Shown here piece after piece: positions 24,869 to 32,703 of a stretch of DNA of 39,955 nucleotides. Position 1 is the stretch's first letter. Every line of letters starts with the position of its first letter. Position numbers and translations under genes: made by a program. This DNA comes from JAKPRU01 sp029568995 (lineage in GTDB: Bacteria; Hinthialibacterota; Hinthialibacteria; Hinthialibacterales; JAKPRU01). The stretch lies in the NCBI GenBank assembly GCA_035430965.1, contig DAOMHQ010000024.1:1-39955 (forward strand), written 5' to 3'. The notes below the pieces were generated by a model. That model worked only from the letters and a program-made list of their open reading frames with translations. It did no database searches and was not told the DNA's origin.

Positions 24869-25414
24869 ATGGTACGCAAAGGCTTCACGCTGATCGAGCT
24901 TCTGATTGTCGTAGCGATTATTGGAATCCTTGCGGCGATTGCGGTGCCGAATTTCCTGAATGCGCAAACCCGCGCGAAGGTCAGCAAAGTCCAGGCGGAT
25001 TTCCGATCATTGACTACGGCAATCGAATCGTATCGACTGGAATTCGGCAACTACATGCCTTACCCGGAATGGGGCGATCACACCGGTCCCCTGTATCTCA
25101 ACGCTCTCTCGACTCCGGTCGCGTTCATTTCATCCTCCGACAGCATTCAGGATCCATTCCGGAAAAAAGGGACGTTGGACCACGACGGCGAGAAAGCGCC
25201 TCGCTATGGCTATTTCGATCCGTACGACCAGCAATGGATCATGGATGACGCGAAGTCCCGTGGATACAATCTCAAACCTTACCGATGGTGCCTGGTTTCT
25301 CCGGGGCCGGATTACGAACAACAGCTCGATGGCGGTAAGAATCCGGGCTATTACCCCTATGAAGCCAGCAACGGGCTGAATAGCTTCGGCGATATTCTCC
25401 GTGTCGGACCGTGA
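24869..25414 (+). CDS. Type II/IV pseudopilin (GspG-like)
   Basis: 181 residues. The prepilin leader is very short (MVRKG), followed by FTLIELLIVVAIIGILAAIA, with Glu5 intact after the Gly/Phe cleavage site. The mature protein continues NFLNAQTRAKVSKVQADFRSLTTAIESYRLEFGNYM, as in GspG-type pseudopilins, and ends SFGDILRVGP. Pseudopilins are processed by prepilin peptidase and form short fibres for secretion or adhesion. No secretion machinery genes are near. ATG 24869 was chosen over the longer frame because the leader then has normal length; AGGAGG lies 11 bases upstream. Confidence 0.93.
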   Translation: MVRKGFTLIELLIVVAIIGILAAIAVPNFLNAQTRAKVSKVQADFRSLTTAIESYRLEFGNYMPYPEWGDHTGPLYLNALSTPVAFISSSDSIQDPFRKKGTLDHDGEKAPRYGYFDPYDQQWIMDDAKSRGYNLKPYRWCLVSPGPDYEQQLDGGKNPGYYPYEASNGLNSFGDILRVGP

Positions 25415-25842
25415 TCCGATTGCGGATTGTCGATTGCGCCGGAATGATGAAAGGTTGCTCCCTCTCCGTTGAAAGGGACGGCTGGGGGGTAATGTCATTA
25501 CTTTAGGGAATGCGAGGTTCCTGAGCCTGTCTCAAGAGCCTCTGGATCTCCCTCCCCCGAAGATCGGGGGAGGTTAGGTGGGGGTTGAATTCGTTGAACC
25601 ACTGAACCCTCTACACACCATTCACTGACTCGGAGAGGGGAACTCCGGACCTTCTGAGACAGTCTCTCCTGCCGAGTCGCGAATAATGAGAGAACTCAGC
25701 TCAACCAGCCTGGCCTTCGGACTGTGCATTTGGGAGGAGAAGAACCGACCCATCCAGGAAATCCCAGGTATACGCCGCCGGAGCGAGCGCAGGGAACCGG
25801 ATTCAATGAATTGACAGCTGAATTCGAGAGGAGTGCCTGGAC
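25415..25842. other. Intergenic stretch of 428 bases without a supported gene
   Basis: It contains the palindrome at 25551, a partial CCTGAGCCTGTC repeat at 25520, and the TTGAATTCGTTGAACC flank of the compound repeat family. The rest shows nothing I can name. Confidence 0.6.
25551..25573. repeat. GC-rich palindrome
   Basis: CCTCCCCCGA pairs perfectly with TCGGGGGAGG around AGA. It is followed by GGTGGGGGTTGAATTC, as in the compound repeats at 9400, 22270 and 36221. Confidence 0.75.
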
Positions 25843-26610
25843 ATGAACGATGTGGAGATTACCGACACAGATTCAAGCAACATCTGTGAATACGGCTTCT
25901 GCGGATACAAGAACCTGAAGCAAGACGGACACAGACGAAAAATCGAATGGCTGAAAGAGCGTTTTTCTGAAGGCTTGACTTTCAAAATTCTCAGCACACC
26001 CGACAGAGAATCTGTCGGTTTCATCGAATACTTGCCTGGCCAGTATGCCTGGAGACCGGTCGATGCGCCTGGATACATGGTGATACACTGCATCATGATC
26101 CATCGCAAAGAGTATAAGGGGAGAGGGTACGGATCTCTGTTGTTGGAGCAATGCGTGCGGGATGCCAAGAAGGCGAAGATGCACGGCGTTGCCGTTGTCA
26201 CAAGCAAAGACACGTGGATGGCGGGAGACGAGCTATTCCTGAACCATGGCTTTGAATCTGTGGACCAGGCCCCTCCCTCATTCGATTTGCTGGCAAAGAA
26301 ATTCAAGAAGGCACCCTCACCGAAATTCAAAGGTGGCTGGGAAAAAAAGTCGCAGAAATACGGCTCAGGGCTGGTCATCATCCAATGTGACCAATGTCCT
26401 TGTGTGGCAAAATGCAGCAAAGACATCGTTGAAACTGCCGGAATATTCGGTGTCAAGGCGCAGGTTGTCGAACTCGATAATCACAAACAAGCACAAAACG
26501 CTCCGTCCGCGTATGGAGTATTTACTATTCTCTACAACGGAGAACTGATCGCCAATCATCCAATCGGCAGGACACGATTCATTAACATCATGAAGAAGAT
26601 CCGGGTATGA
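25843..26610 (+). CDS. GNAT acetyltransferase with C-terminal YoaP-like domain
   Basis: 255 residues. The N-terminal half is a GNAT fold: MVIHCIMIHRKEYKGRGYGSLLLEQCVRDAKK carries the R-G-x-G-x-G acetyl-CoA loop. The C-terminal part starts LVIIQCDQCPCVAKCSKDI, a Cys-rich turn, and continues to TRFINIMKKIRV, the arrangement of YoaP proteins. The acetyl acceptor is unknown. GAGAGGAG lies nine bases before ATG 25843, a strong ribosome site. It is monocistronic, convergent with xerC. Its codon style is less GC-rich than its neighbours. Confidence 0.85.
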   Translation: MNDVEITDTDSSNICEYGFCGYKNLKQDGHRRKIEWLKERFSEGLTFKILSTPDRESVGFIEYLPGQYAWRPVDAPGYMVIHCIMIHRKEYKGRGYGSLLLEQCVRDAKKAKMHGVAVVTSKDTWMAGDELFLNHGFESVDQAPPSFDLLAKKFKKAPSPKFKGGWEKKSQKYGSGLVIIQCDQCPCVAKCSKDIVETAGIFGVKAQVVELDNHKQAQNAPSAYGVFTILYNGELIANHPIGRTRFINIMKKIRV

Positions 26611-26721
26611 TCCGTGAATGATGGGGAGAGAGAACATGACAAGTTCTCAATGAATGAGATTGGGCTGGGGAAGGGTATGCAGGCGCGCGGGAAAGCATTG
26701 GGGTGAGGGAAGTGAACTCCC

Positions 26722-27660
26722 TCACTTCTCCTCCGACCGTGGATGGTTGTTTCGATAGACTTCCTGGATACGCGACAGAGTGACATGCGTATAGATCTGG
26801 GTGGTGGAGAGGCTGGCATGGCCCAGAAGCTCCTGGACAAAGCGCAAGTCTGCACCGTGGTCCAGGAGATGCGTGGCGCAGGAATGCCGAAACGTGTGGG
26901 GTGTTACTTTTCCCAGACCCAGGGATAGAACATATCGACGCACCCGAAGCTGAACCCCCCGCGCGGTGATCCGCCCGCCGGAACGGTTCAAGAACAAGGC
27001 ATGTCTCTCGGCGGGATCTTCATCACCATGCTGTTTTCCAAGCAACTCCGGTCGCCGGGCCAGGTAACGATCCACCGCCTCACAGGCCGGTTCACCCACC
27101 GGAACGGTCTGCTGCCGTCCGCCCTTTGCGCGGATCTGAAACGATCTCTCCGCCGGGAAATAGTCCTCCACGTTCAATCCAACCAGTGAGGACACCCGCA
27201 TTCCCGAAGCGTACAACACCTCGAACATGGCGGCATCCCGAATCTGCAAAACTTCTTCCCTGGCCGGATTGGTCGAGGGACTTTCGACAAGTCGATTCGC
27301 CCGTTCCTCATCCAGAAAAACCGGCAGTCGCTTGATCTGCTTGACACTATCCACAGCCTGGGTCGGATCGGCGGCGATCATCCCATGCTGAAACAGGTAC
27401 TCAAAGAACCCACGCAGCGCGGAGAGTTTTCGGTTCACACTTCGGGCGGAGACACGCTGTTCCATGAGATACGCCACGAATCCCCGGATTTCCTGCACGC
27501 CCATTTCCGTTACGGGTGGGCAATTCGAGAGATTCCCATCGCCCAGGTAGCAGAAAAACTGGTCCAGGTCCCGTCCGTAGGCGAGCAATGTGTTTTCCGC
27601 TCGATGCCGCTCCGTCCGTAGAGCCTCCAGAAACATCCGCCGTGCCTGTTTGAGATCCAT
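26722..27660 (-). CDS. xerC: Tyrosine recombinase XerC/XerD type
   Basis: 312 residues, normal for Xer recombinases, which resolve chromosome dimers at dif. The N-terminal SAM-like domain covers 1-90. The catalytic residues are all visible: Arg155 (ASGMRVSSL), Lys179 (AKGGR), His255 and Arg258 (PHTFRHSCATHLL), His281 (LLGHASLSTTQ) and nucleophile Tyr290 (IYTHV). Whether it is XerC or XerD cannot be decided from one copy. It lies 95 bases downstream of a small membrane-protein gene on the same strand; a perfect palindromic repeat at 27703 sits in the gap. Confidence 0.93.
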   Translation of the reverse strand: MDLKQARRMFLEALRTERHRAENTLLAYGRDLDQFFCYLGDGNLSNCPPVTEMGVQEIRGFVAYLMEQRVSARSVNRKLSALRGFFEYLFQHGMIAADPTQAVDSVKQIKRLPVFLDEERANRLVESPSTNPAREEVLQIRDAAMFEVLYASGMRVSSLVGLNVEDYFPAERSFQIRAKGGRQQTVPVGEPACEAVDRYLARRPELLGKQHGDEDPAERHALFLNRSGGRITARGVQLRVRRYVLSLGLGKVTPHTFRHSCATHLLDHGADLRFVQELLGHASLSTTQIYTHVTLSRIQEVYRNNHPRSEEK

Positions 27661-27702
27661 GGTATTCCGCCTTGATAAAACCTCGAAAGCCAGACAAATG
27701 CT

Positions 27703-27723
27703 CCCTCTCCCTCCGGGAGAGGG
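27703..27723. repeat. GC-rich palindrome before xerC
   Basis: CCCTCTCCC pairs with GGGAGAGGG around TCC. The same 21 bases occur at 34553-34573. On the minus strand this sits in the gap between the small membrane gene and xerC. Confidence 0.8.
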
Positions 27724-27755
27724 TCGGGGTGAGGGAAATCAATCCAACCTTCCGC

Positions 27756-28175
27756 CTATCCCAGCCGATAGACCAACTGCACCAGCGGCATACAGAAGCT
27801 GAGCGTAACAGTGCCCATCACCGTGCCATACATCATCAGTACTCCCTTGGTCACCGTCTGGGGCATCCGCTGGTAGAAACCGGTGAACGGCAGAAGAGTC
27901 AACAACGCTCCTGTCGTTCCCAGGGCAATCGCCATGGCGGTTCGATGAAGAATCAGCGTCGCGGTCAGGAAAGGAATTCGAAGCCCGGCCTGATGATACA
28001 AGGTGGAGAACTGGGGGGACAACAAAAGGAAAACACCGAGAAGAGACACCGAGAAAACAAGGACCATAAACATGAAGCCCGCCGCATTGCGGGTGTCAAC
28101 AGGAATATGCATGGCAGAGTTCTCCTCTCCGCTCCCTGCGGATGTTCCGTCCGGAAGCGTGGATTTCTCCTCCAT
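27756..28175 (-). CDS. Small three-helix membrane protein of unknown function
   Basis: 139 residues. A polar N-terminus of about 30 residues is followed by three hydrophobic helices (about 33-53, 72-95 and 110-136). The loop after helix 1, SPQFSTLYHQAGLRIPFLTATLI, resembles the 'P-x-F-x-x-x-y...g...LP-x-x-T' segment of GspF/PilC platform proteins, but the rest of that family is missing, so no secretion role is claimed. ATG 28175 directly follows the TGA of the upstream gene, which means coupled translation with the exonuclease. Confidence 0.7.
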   Translation of the reverse strand: MEEKSTLPDGTSAGSGEENSAMHIPVDTRNAAGFMFMVLVFSVSLLGVFLLLSPQFSTLYHQAGLRIPFLTATLILHRTAMAIALGTTGALLTLLPFTGFYQRMPQTVTKGVLMMYGTVMGTVTLSFCMPLVQLVYRLG

Positions 28176-29558
28176 TCATATTCCTCGCTCTTCAATATCG
28201 GCTTTTCGTCTCAGACGCTTGAGCCGGACCTCAAGTCTCTGACGAATATCGCGTTCCCGTGAGAGAATCCGCCCCCGATCGAATGGGTTGTCAGAAGAGG
28301 CGTTGAGATGATCCAATGCCCGTTCTACCAGAACCAGGGCTTTTCCGGGTTCCCGCGCAATGTGCTCGTGATACTTCGCCAGTTCCTCGTAGGGAAACAA
28401 CCGGAACACATCGCCGGAGACAAGCATCGCCTCCCAGATGAGAACCGCTTCATCAAACGCCCCACCCTTCTTCAATAGAATGCTCGTATCCCGCAGGGCA
28501 ACACACCGCAGATCATCCGGCAGATCACTCTCCAGAGATCTCTTCAGGTACATAAGCGCTCTCTCATGGTTCCCTTCGCAAAAATGGGACCGCCCCAGGC
28601 CAAACCATTCCTGCGGATGAGACACCTCGTTCTCCGGGTCCCGGTAGAGACGGCAGGCCTTCGCGCTCAGCATCGCCAGAGAACGGATATCCTCCACGTT
28701 ATGCTCCAGAACCGGACGCATTCGTTCCAACCGCAGTCCCCGGACAAAATCGAAATAAATCTGAGGAATTTCACTCCCCGGCACATCCACCGTCCGATGT
28801 CGCCCCAGAAGCATCCACTCCAGGTTCGTGAGATTGCACTGTTGGCAGAAAGCACGCCAAAGCCGTCGCGCAGGCGGAAGCAGATCGAAGTGCATCAAAG
28901 CGTCCATCCCCTGCGGAACACGGTTCATCCGAAACCGCGTGGAAAGCAAAGGAACATCAAAGCACTTGCCGTTGAAAGTCACCAGCGCCTCGGCGGAACG
29001 CAGCTCCCGCCGAACGCCTTCCAGCATGAACGGTTCCTCATCATAATCCCGCATCAGGTACTGCGTGACCGCGAAATCTCCCTTCACAAACCGCCCGATT
29101 CCCACCAGGAACGCAACCGTCCCCGTCCCTCCGGCAAGCCCGGTGGTCTCCACATCAAGGAAAAGCGCCCTGGAGGGATCGAACTCCTGGAGACCCGCAT
29201 CCCGTCCAAGGTGCGCCACGGTCTGTCTATCCATATCCGCGCAAGAAAAGGGAAGATCCCGTTCCGGAAATACGGTCCGTCGCATCCAGAAACTCCCCTG
29301 GGTTGTCTCCTGCACATAGCCACCCAGCGTTGAGAGGAATCGATCCCGCTCCTCAGCACGCTTTCGGATCTTGGTCTCAAGATCCCGCGCAAAAGAAACG
29401 CCCGGCAGGGAGGCAAGTGAGGCGAGGTTTGTGGAAGGGGAAATCGTCGACCGGGTCGATTCTACCGATGGTTGAATTGGAGAAACCATCGAAGAAGAAC
29501 GTTGAAAACGACGGATCTTTTCGTACAGGTCGGCCATCTCTTCGGAAAGAACACACAT
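28176..29558 (-). CDS. YprB-like ribonuclease-H-fold 3'-5' exonuclease with TPR-like tail
   Basis: 460 residues. The exonuclease core has FLDVETTGLAGGTGTVAFLVGIG (Asp135 and Glu137), FNGKCFDVPLL, HFDLL, and HNVEDIRSL, which together give the DEDD metal-binding set of the RNase_H_2/YprB family. A region after residue 320 contains TPR-like helices (EGNHERALMYLKRSLESD). A low-complexity Ser/Thr-rich N-terminus precedes the core. Family members are thought to act in nucleic acid processing, but the substrate is not known. ATG 29558 or ATG 29537 (MADLYEK) could be the start; neither has a strong ribosome site. It heads the operon with the membrane gene and perhaps xerC. Confidence 0.85.
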   Translation of the reverse strand: MCVLSEEMADLYEKIRRFQRSSSMVSPIQPSVESTRSTISPSTNLASLASLPGVSFARDLETKIRKRAEERDRFLSTLGGYVQETTQGSFWMRRTVFPERDLPFSCADMDRQTVAHLGRDAGLQEFDPSRALFLDVETTGLAGGTGTVAFLVGIGRFVKGDFAVTQYLMRDYDEEPFMLEGVRRELRSAEALVTFNGKCFDVPLLSTRFRMNRVPQGMDALMHFDLLPPARRLWRAFCQQCNLTNLEWMLLGRHRTVDVPGSEIPQIYFDFVRGLRLERMRPVLEHNVEDIRSLAMLSAKACRLYRDPENEVSHPQEWFGLGRSHFCEGNHERALMYLKRSLESDLPDDLRCVALRDTSILLKKGGAFDEAVLIWEAMLVSGDVFRLFPYEELAKYHEHIAREPGKALVLVERALDHLNASSDNPFDRGRILSRERDIRQRLEVRLKRLRRKADIEERGI

Positions 29559-29695
29559 ACAGTTTGTGAAGAACAGGAATAAAACAGATTGAGAACACTA
29601 TCGCCTGTTCTTCCATCGGACCTTGCGATCGCCAACCGCCTCAACTGAACAAATATACAGCGGAATTCGGGAATTTTAAATCACTGGGGGGATAT

Positions 29696-30805
29696 TCACG
29701 CAGATTTATTCCGAAGGGTTCGATAGAACTCGATGGTTCGTCTTGCGATATTCGACCAGTTATATTCCTTGTCAGCCAATTCTCTCGCCTTTTCACCCAT
29801 TTGACGACAGCGTTCCGGATTCGACAGGATTTTGATCAGGGCATCCCGCAGCGCCGGAACATCTTTCGGAGGAACCAGGTATCCTGTCTCGCCGTCGACC
29901 ACGGTATCCGCCAGATCCCCCACACTGGATGCTACCACAGGAAGTCCTGCACCGTAGGCAAGATGAACGACCGCACTCTGATAAATGTCCGTGTATGGCA
30001 AGGCCACAACCGTTGCCTGGGAGAAAATCTGGCGGACTTCATCGTTTGGAATATATCGAAGCTGGAGGTCGATATGTCTGGACATGCCCAGCAAATCGAT
30101 CTCCTTTTGGTAAGACGTAAAATCCGCAAGCGGCTGCCCTGCGATTTGCAGTCGCGCTCCCGGGATCTGCTCTCGAACCAACTGGAAAGCACGAAGAAGA
30201 TAGATTAAGCCTTTGTAGGGACGGATATTTCCAAAGAACAGGACAGTCTTCGCATTCAGATTCGGTCCCGGTGCCGGTTCGTTCTCGAAATGAAAAACAT
30301 ATTCACCATGAGGGATGACCGCCCATCGCCTGTTTTTCAAGGAAAAGGTTGACTCAAACCGGGCGCGACTGGTTCGCCCATGGAAAATTAATCCCTGCAT
30401 CCGATCATAAATCCGGGAATAGAAGAATCGATCCAACTTCCTTGCTTCATGGGGCAAAACATTGTGGACTGTGAAAACCCACGGTTTCTCACTGACACCG
30501 TTACGAATAAAGATCTGAAGCAACCACAATAAACAGGGATGAGTCGTACTCTGCCAGTGGATAGCCAGAGTCTGTTCGGTGATAAACTCCTCAAGTGCCG
30601 CTCTCACTTTGCCGGGATTTGTCCGATATGCTCTGAAACACAAACAGGGAATGATACCGGAGACCTGATCGCGAAATTCCCAGTTCTCGGATGTTGCGAC
30701 AACGACCTCCAGTCCTAAATTCACCATTTCGCGGGCGAGGCTATATGTGTACTGTCCAATGCCTCCTCGGCCGGACGGTTCAATGAAAATCACACGATCA
30801 GCCAT
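29696..30805 (-). CDS. Glycosyltransferase family 4 (GT-B)
   Basis: 369 residues from ATG 30805. The N-terminal domain opens FIEPSGRGGIGQYTYSLAREM, the acceptor-side glycine loop. The C-terminal nucleotide-sugar domain has AVIPHGEY, VLFFGNIRPYKGLIYLLRAF, and LPYTDIYQSAVVHLAYGAGLPVVAS followed by VVDGETGYLVPPKD, the E-x7-E-like signature. It would transfer an activated sugar to a growing polysaccharide or lipid on the cytoplasmic face. The frame continues 24 codons upstream, but that part is read from the palindromic repeat at 30851, so I use ATG 30805. It lies between yprB and dnaN, with no other polysaccharide gene nearby. Confidence 0.9.
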   Translation of the reverse strand: MADRVIFIEPSGRGGIGQYTYSLAREMVNLGLEVVVATSENWEFRDQVSGIIPCLCFRAYRTNPGKVRAALEEFITEQTLAIHWQSTTHPCLLWLLQIFIRNGVSEKPWVFTVHNVLPHEARKLDRFFYSRIYDRMQGLIFHGRTSRARFESTFSLKNRRWAVIPHGEYVFHFENEPAPGPNLNAKTVLFFGNIRPYKGLIYLLRAFQLVREQIPGARLQIAGQPLADFTSYQKEIDLLGMSRHIDLQLRYIPNDEVRQIFSQATVVALPYTDIYQSAVVHLAYGAGLPVVASSVGDLADTVVDGETGYLVPPKDVPALRDALIKILSNPERCRQMGEKARELADKEYNWSNIARRTIEFYRTLRNKSA

Positions 30806-30850
30806 CTTTATGCTCTGTTCTGTCGCGTTTCCTGTGGGGCCAACATGGAT

Positions 30851-30905
30851 GTAGGGGCGGGTCTCAGACCCGCCCACCCAAGGCAGGTCTGAGACCTGCC
30901 CCTAC
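30851..30905. repeat. Nested palindromic element with 24-bp inverted arms
   Basis: The left arm (30851-30874) begins GTAGGGGCGGGTCTCAGACC and the right arm (30882-30905) is its inverse at 22 of 24 positions, around CACCCAA. Each arm is itself palindromic (GGGTCTCAGACCC and AGGTCTGAGACCT). The opening octamer GTAGGGGC is shared with the element at 6138. Confidence 0.85.
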
Positions 30906-30926
30906 GGTATTACCCCCTACACAGCA

Positions 30927-30952
30927 CAAAAGGCGTGATGATCACCACGCCT
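30927..30952 (-). terminator. Intrinsic terminator of dnaN
   Basis: Stem AGGCGTG / CACGCCT (seven pairs) 29 bases past the dnaN stop. On the minus strand it is followed by TTTTGTG, a short U-tract. Confidence 0.6.
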
Positions 30953-30980
30953 CTCTTTGCCTCTATCAACTGGAATATGT

Positions 30981-32105
30981 TTATTCCGACTCTCTGTCCG
31001 ATTCCTCCGGACGTCTCATCGGCATCAGAACATACAAATAATTCTCCGTCCCCAAGCCTCGAAGGACGCCGGGACGTGACTCATCCCAGAGCTCAATCAT
31101 CACCTTCTCCGTATCTAAGATTTTCAAAACATCAATCAGAAACCGATAATTGTACCGCAATTCCATCGGATCCCCGTCGTATTCGACTTCAAGGTCCTCC
31201 TCACCGCGTCCCCCGACTTCTGCCCGTTCGCCATGGATTCTCAAAGTCCCTTTGTCCAGTTCCAAAATCACCAGGGATGTTTCAAGATCTGCCAGATCGG
31301 AGACTCGTTTCACCATATCCAGAAGCGATTCCCGAGAGATCGTGGCGGTAAATCGCGCGTCTTTCGGGATAATCTTCTCATAGGGCGGAAACTTGTCTGT
31401 CAACAGGTTGGATGCCACAGTCAGATCCCCGCAGGTTACAAGCACTCTTCGCTCGGAAGCCACCACCTGCGCTTCTCCCTCCTCCGGGAGGCTGCTGAGA
31501 AGTTCCGCCATTGTTTTTGTTGGAATAAGGCATCCAAGGGAATCAATGGATGAATCTGCATTATCATAGGCCACTTGAGCTAAACGGCGCCCGTCTGTTG
31601 CCACAAAAAACGTCTTCCCCTCACGAAAGTCAATTTTGATTCCATCTAGCTCAAAACGGGATTTCTCCGTGCTTGTGGCAAAAATCGTTCTTCGAATAGC
31701 GCCTCTCAGTGTTTCTGCCGGGATCGACCACGTCTTTCCCTCAATACTTGGCATGAAAGGCGGAAACTGTTCTCCCAGCTGTCCCTTCATTTTCCCATGA
31801 AATCGCCCACAACGAATCACAACATCCGTTTCTGAACATTCAAATGTCACTTCTCCAACCGGCAAATCCCGTACAAGACCGATAATCACCTTCGTTGGAA
31901 GAACAATACTACCTTCTTCTTCGACATCGACCTCACGTTCACATCGGATTGCGAGAGTAAGATTCGTTGCGAAAAAAGACACTTTCTGGCCTTCACATGA
32001 AACCAGGATATTCTCGACAATCGGATTCGAAATCGGGCTTCCCACAGCATTTTGCACTGCGGATATTCCGCGAACCCACACTTCTCTTGGACATCGAAAC
32101 TTCAT
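30981..32105 (-). CDS. dnaN: DNA polymerase III subunit beta (sliding clamp)
   Basis: 374 residues, normal for DnaN, the ring-shaped dimer that tethers the replicative polymerase to DNA. The typical three repeated domains are visible: an early VQNAVGSPISNPIVENILVSCEG, a middle IRRTIFATSTEKSRFELDGI then FVATDGRRLA, and the closing YLYVLMPMR. ATG 32105 was chosen because GGGAG lies eight bases upstream; a TTG five codons earlier is part of that ribosome site. No dnaA, recF or gyrB is beside it. Upstream lies a long AT-rich region with DnaA-box-like sequences. Downstream, across the nested repeat, is the glycosyltransferase gene. Confidence 0.97.
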   Translation of the reverse strand: MKFRCPREVWVRGISAVQNAVGSPISNPIVENILVSCEGQKVSFFATNLTLAIRCEREVDVEEEGSIVLPTKVIIGLVRDLPVGEVTFECSETDVVIRCGRFHGKMKGQLGEQFPPFMPSIEGKTWSIPAETLRGAIRRTIFATSTEKSRFELDGIKIDFREGKTFFVATDGRRLAQVAYDNADSSIDSLGCLIPTKTMAELLSSLPEEGEAQVVASERRVLVTCGDLTVASNLLTDKFPPYEKIIPKDARFTATISRESLLDMVKRVSDLADLETSLVILELDKGTLRIHGERAEVGGRGEEDLEVEYDGDPMELRYNYRFLIDVLKILDTEKVMIELWDESRPGVLRGLGTENYLYVLMPMRRPEESDRESE

Positions 32106-32511
32106 TGTTCGGTCTCCCAATTAACACCCAAACCAAATGGGTGGCCTCACAGATCCTGGAATATCGTCCTCTTCCCAAGGTATTTCGCAAGGGAACTCCC
32201 TTTGTCCTGCACTCGGGCTTTCCCTTCACGCAATCCAGATTTCTTTCGTTCTCCACAGTCCATCAAAATCTCAATAAGTTATAGTAGTTTGATTTTAAAA
32301 CTTATTTATTCTTTATTACCTTTCTTTTGTTTGTGAATTTTGTGAATAACTGTGTAAGATACTGATTTTATTTGAATTATCCATGTGATAAAGCTGAGGA
32401 CAATAAAACGTTCTTACTAAGGAGATTCCCAGAAATCCGTTTCTGACTTTCAAACGATGCGTTTTAACAGCTCTCTCCACAACTTTTTACAGGAAAATCA
32501 CAGCCTTCTTG

Positions 32512-32540
32512 TTGACAAAAACTTGGGATTGGAATATATT
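32512..32540 (+). promoter_or_regulatory. Near-consensus sigma-70 promoter of the pseudopilin gene
   Basis: TTGACA (32512-32517), a 17-base spacer and TATATT (32535-32540). Eleven of twelve hexamer bases match consensus at ideal spacing. The start codon is about 164 bases downstream, so the leader is long. Confidence 0.8.
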
Positions 32541-32582
32541 CTCCGAGTAGTGGCAAGCTCTGTGTGAAACAGACTCAGCCTC

Positions 32583-32660
32583 GCATGAATTGTCTCCGAT
32601 CTCATCCACGTCTTTTTTTTCTCATCCGGGGCAATTCATGCAGCCCTGCCTCATGGGCTG
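32583..32660 (+). promoter_or_regulatory. Structured 5' leader of the pseudopilin mRNA
   Basis: GCATGAATTG (32583-32592) is the exact inverse of CAATTCATGC (32632-32641), enclosing a pyrimidine-rich loop with a run of eight T. A second stem, CAGCCC / GGGCTG (32641-32660), abuts it. A near-perfect anti-16S sequence AAGGAGGTGA follows before ATG 32704. It matches no riboswitch class I know. Confidence 0.55.
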
Positions 32661-32703
32661 GCAAAGAATTTAATTTCAAGCGAGAAAGGAGGTGAGAGCA
32701 GGG

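Larger units (their letters stand above)
32106..32703. other. 598-base intergenic region upstream of dnaN: candidate replication origin and pilin leader
   Basis: The part from about 32249 to 32490 is much more AT-rich than the genes around it. It carries a perfect DnaA-box match TGTGAATAA (32341-32349), a tandem TGTGAATTT directly before it, TTCTCCACA (32249-32257, one mismatch), TTATCCATG (32377-32385) and CTCTCCACA (32473-32481). AT-rich runs such as TTATTTATTCTTTATTA lie between. This, next to dnaN, fits oriC architecture, but it is not proven. The part after 32512 holds the promoter and leader of the pseudopilin gene. Confidence 0.45.

Noticed and set aside
25686..25814. Small plus-strand frame (about 42 codons, MRELSSTSLAFG...)
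   Set aside because: No ribosome site and no recognisable features; it ends just before the GNAT gene and is likely chance.
26703..26725. Terminator between the GNAT gene and xerC
   Set aside because: A perfect 8-bp stem (GTGAGGGA / TCCCTCAC) exists, but it overlaps the xerC stop codon and lacks a U-tract on either strand.
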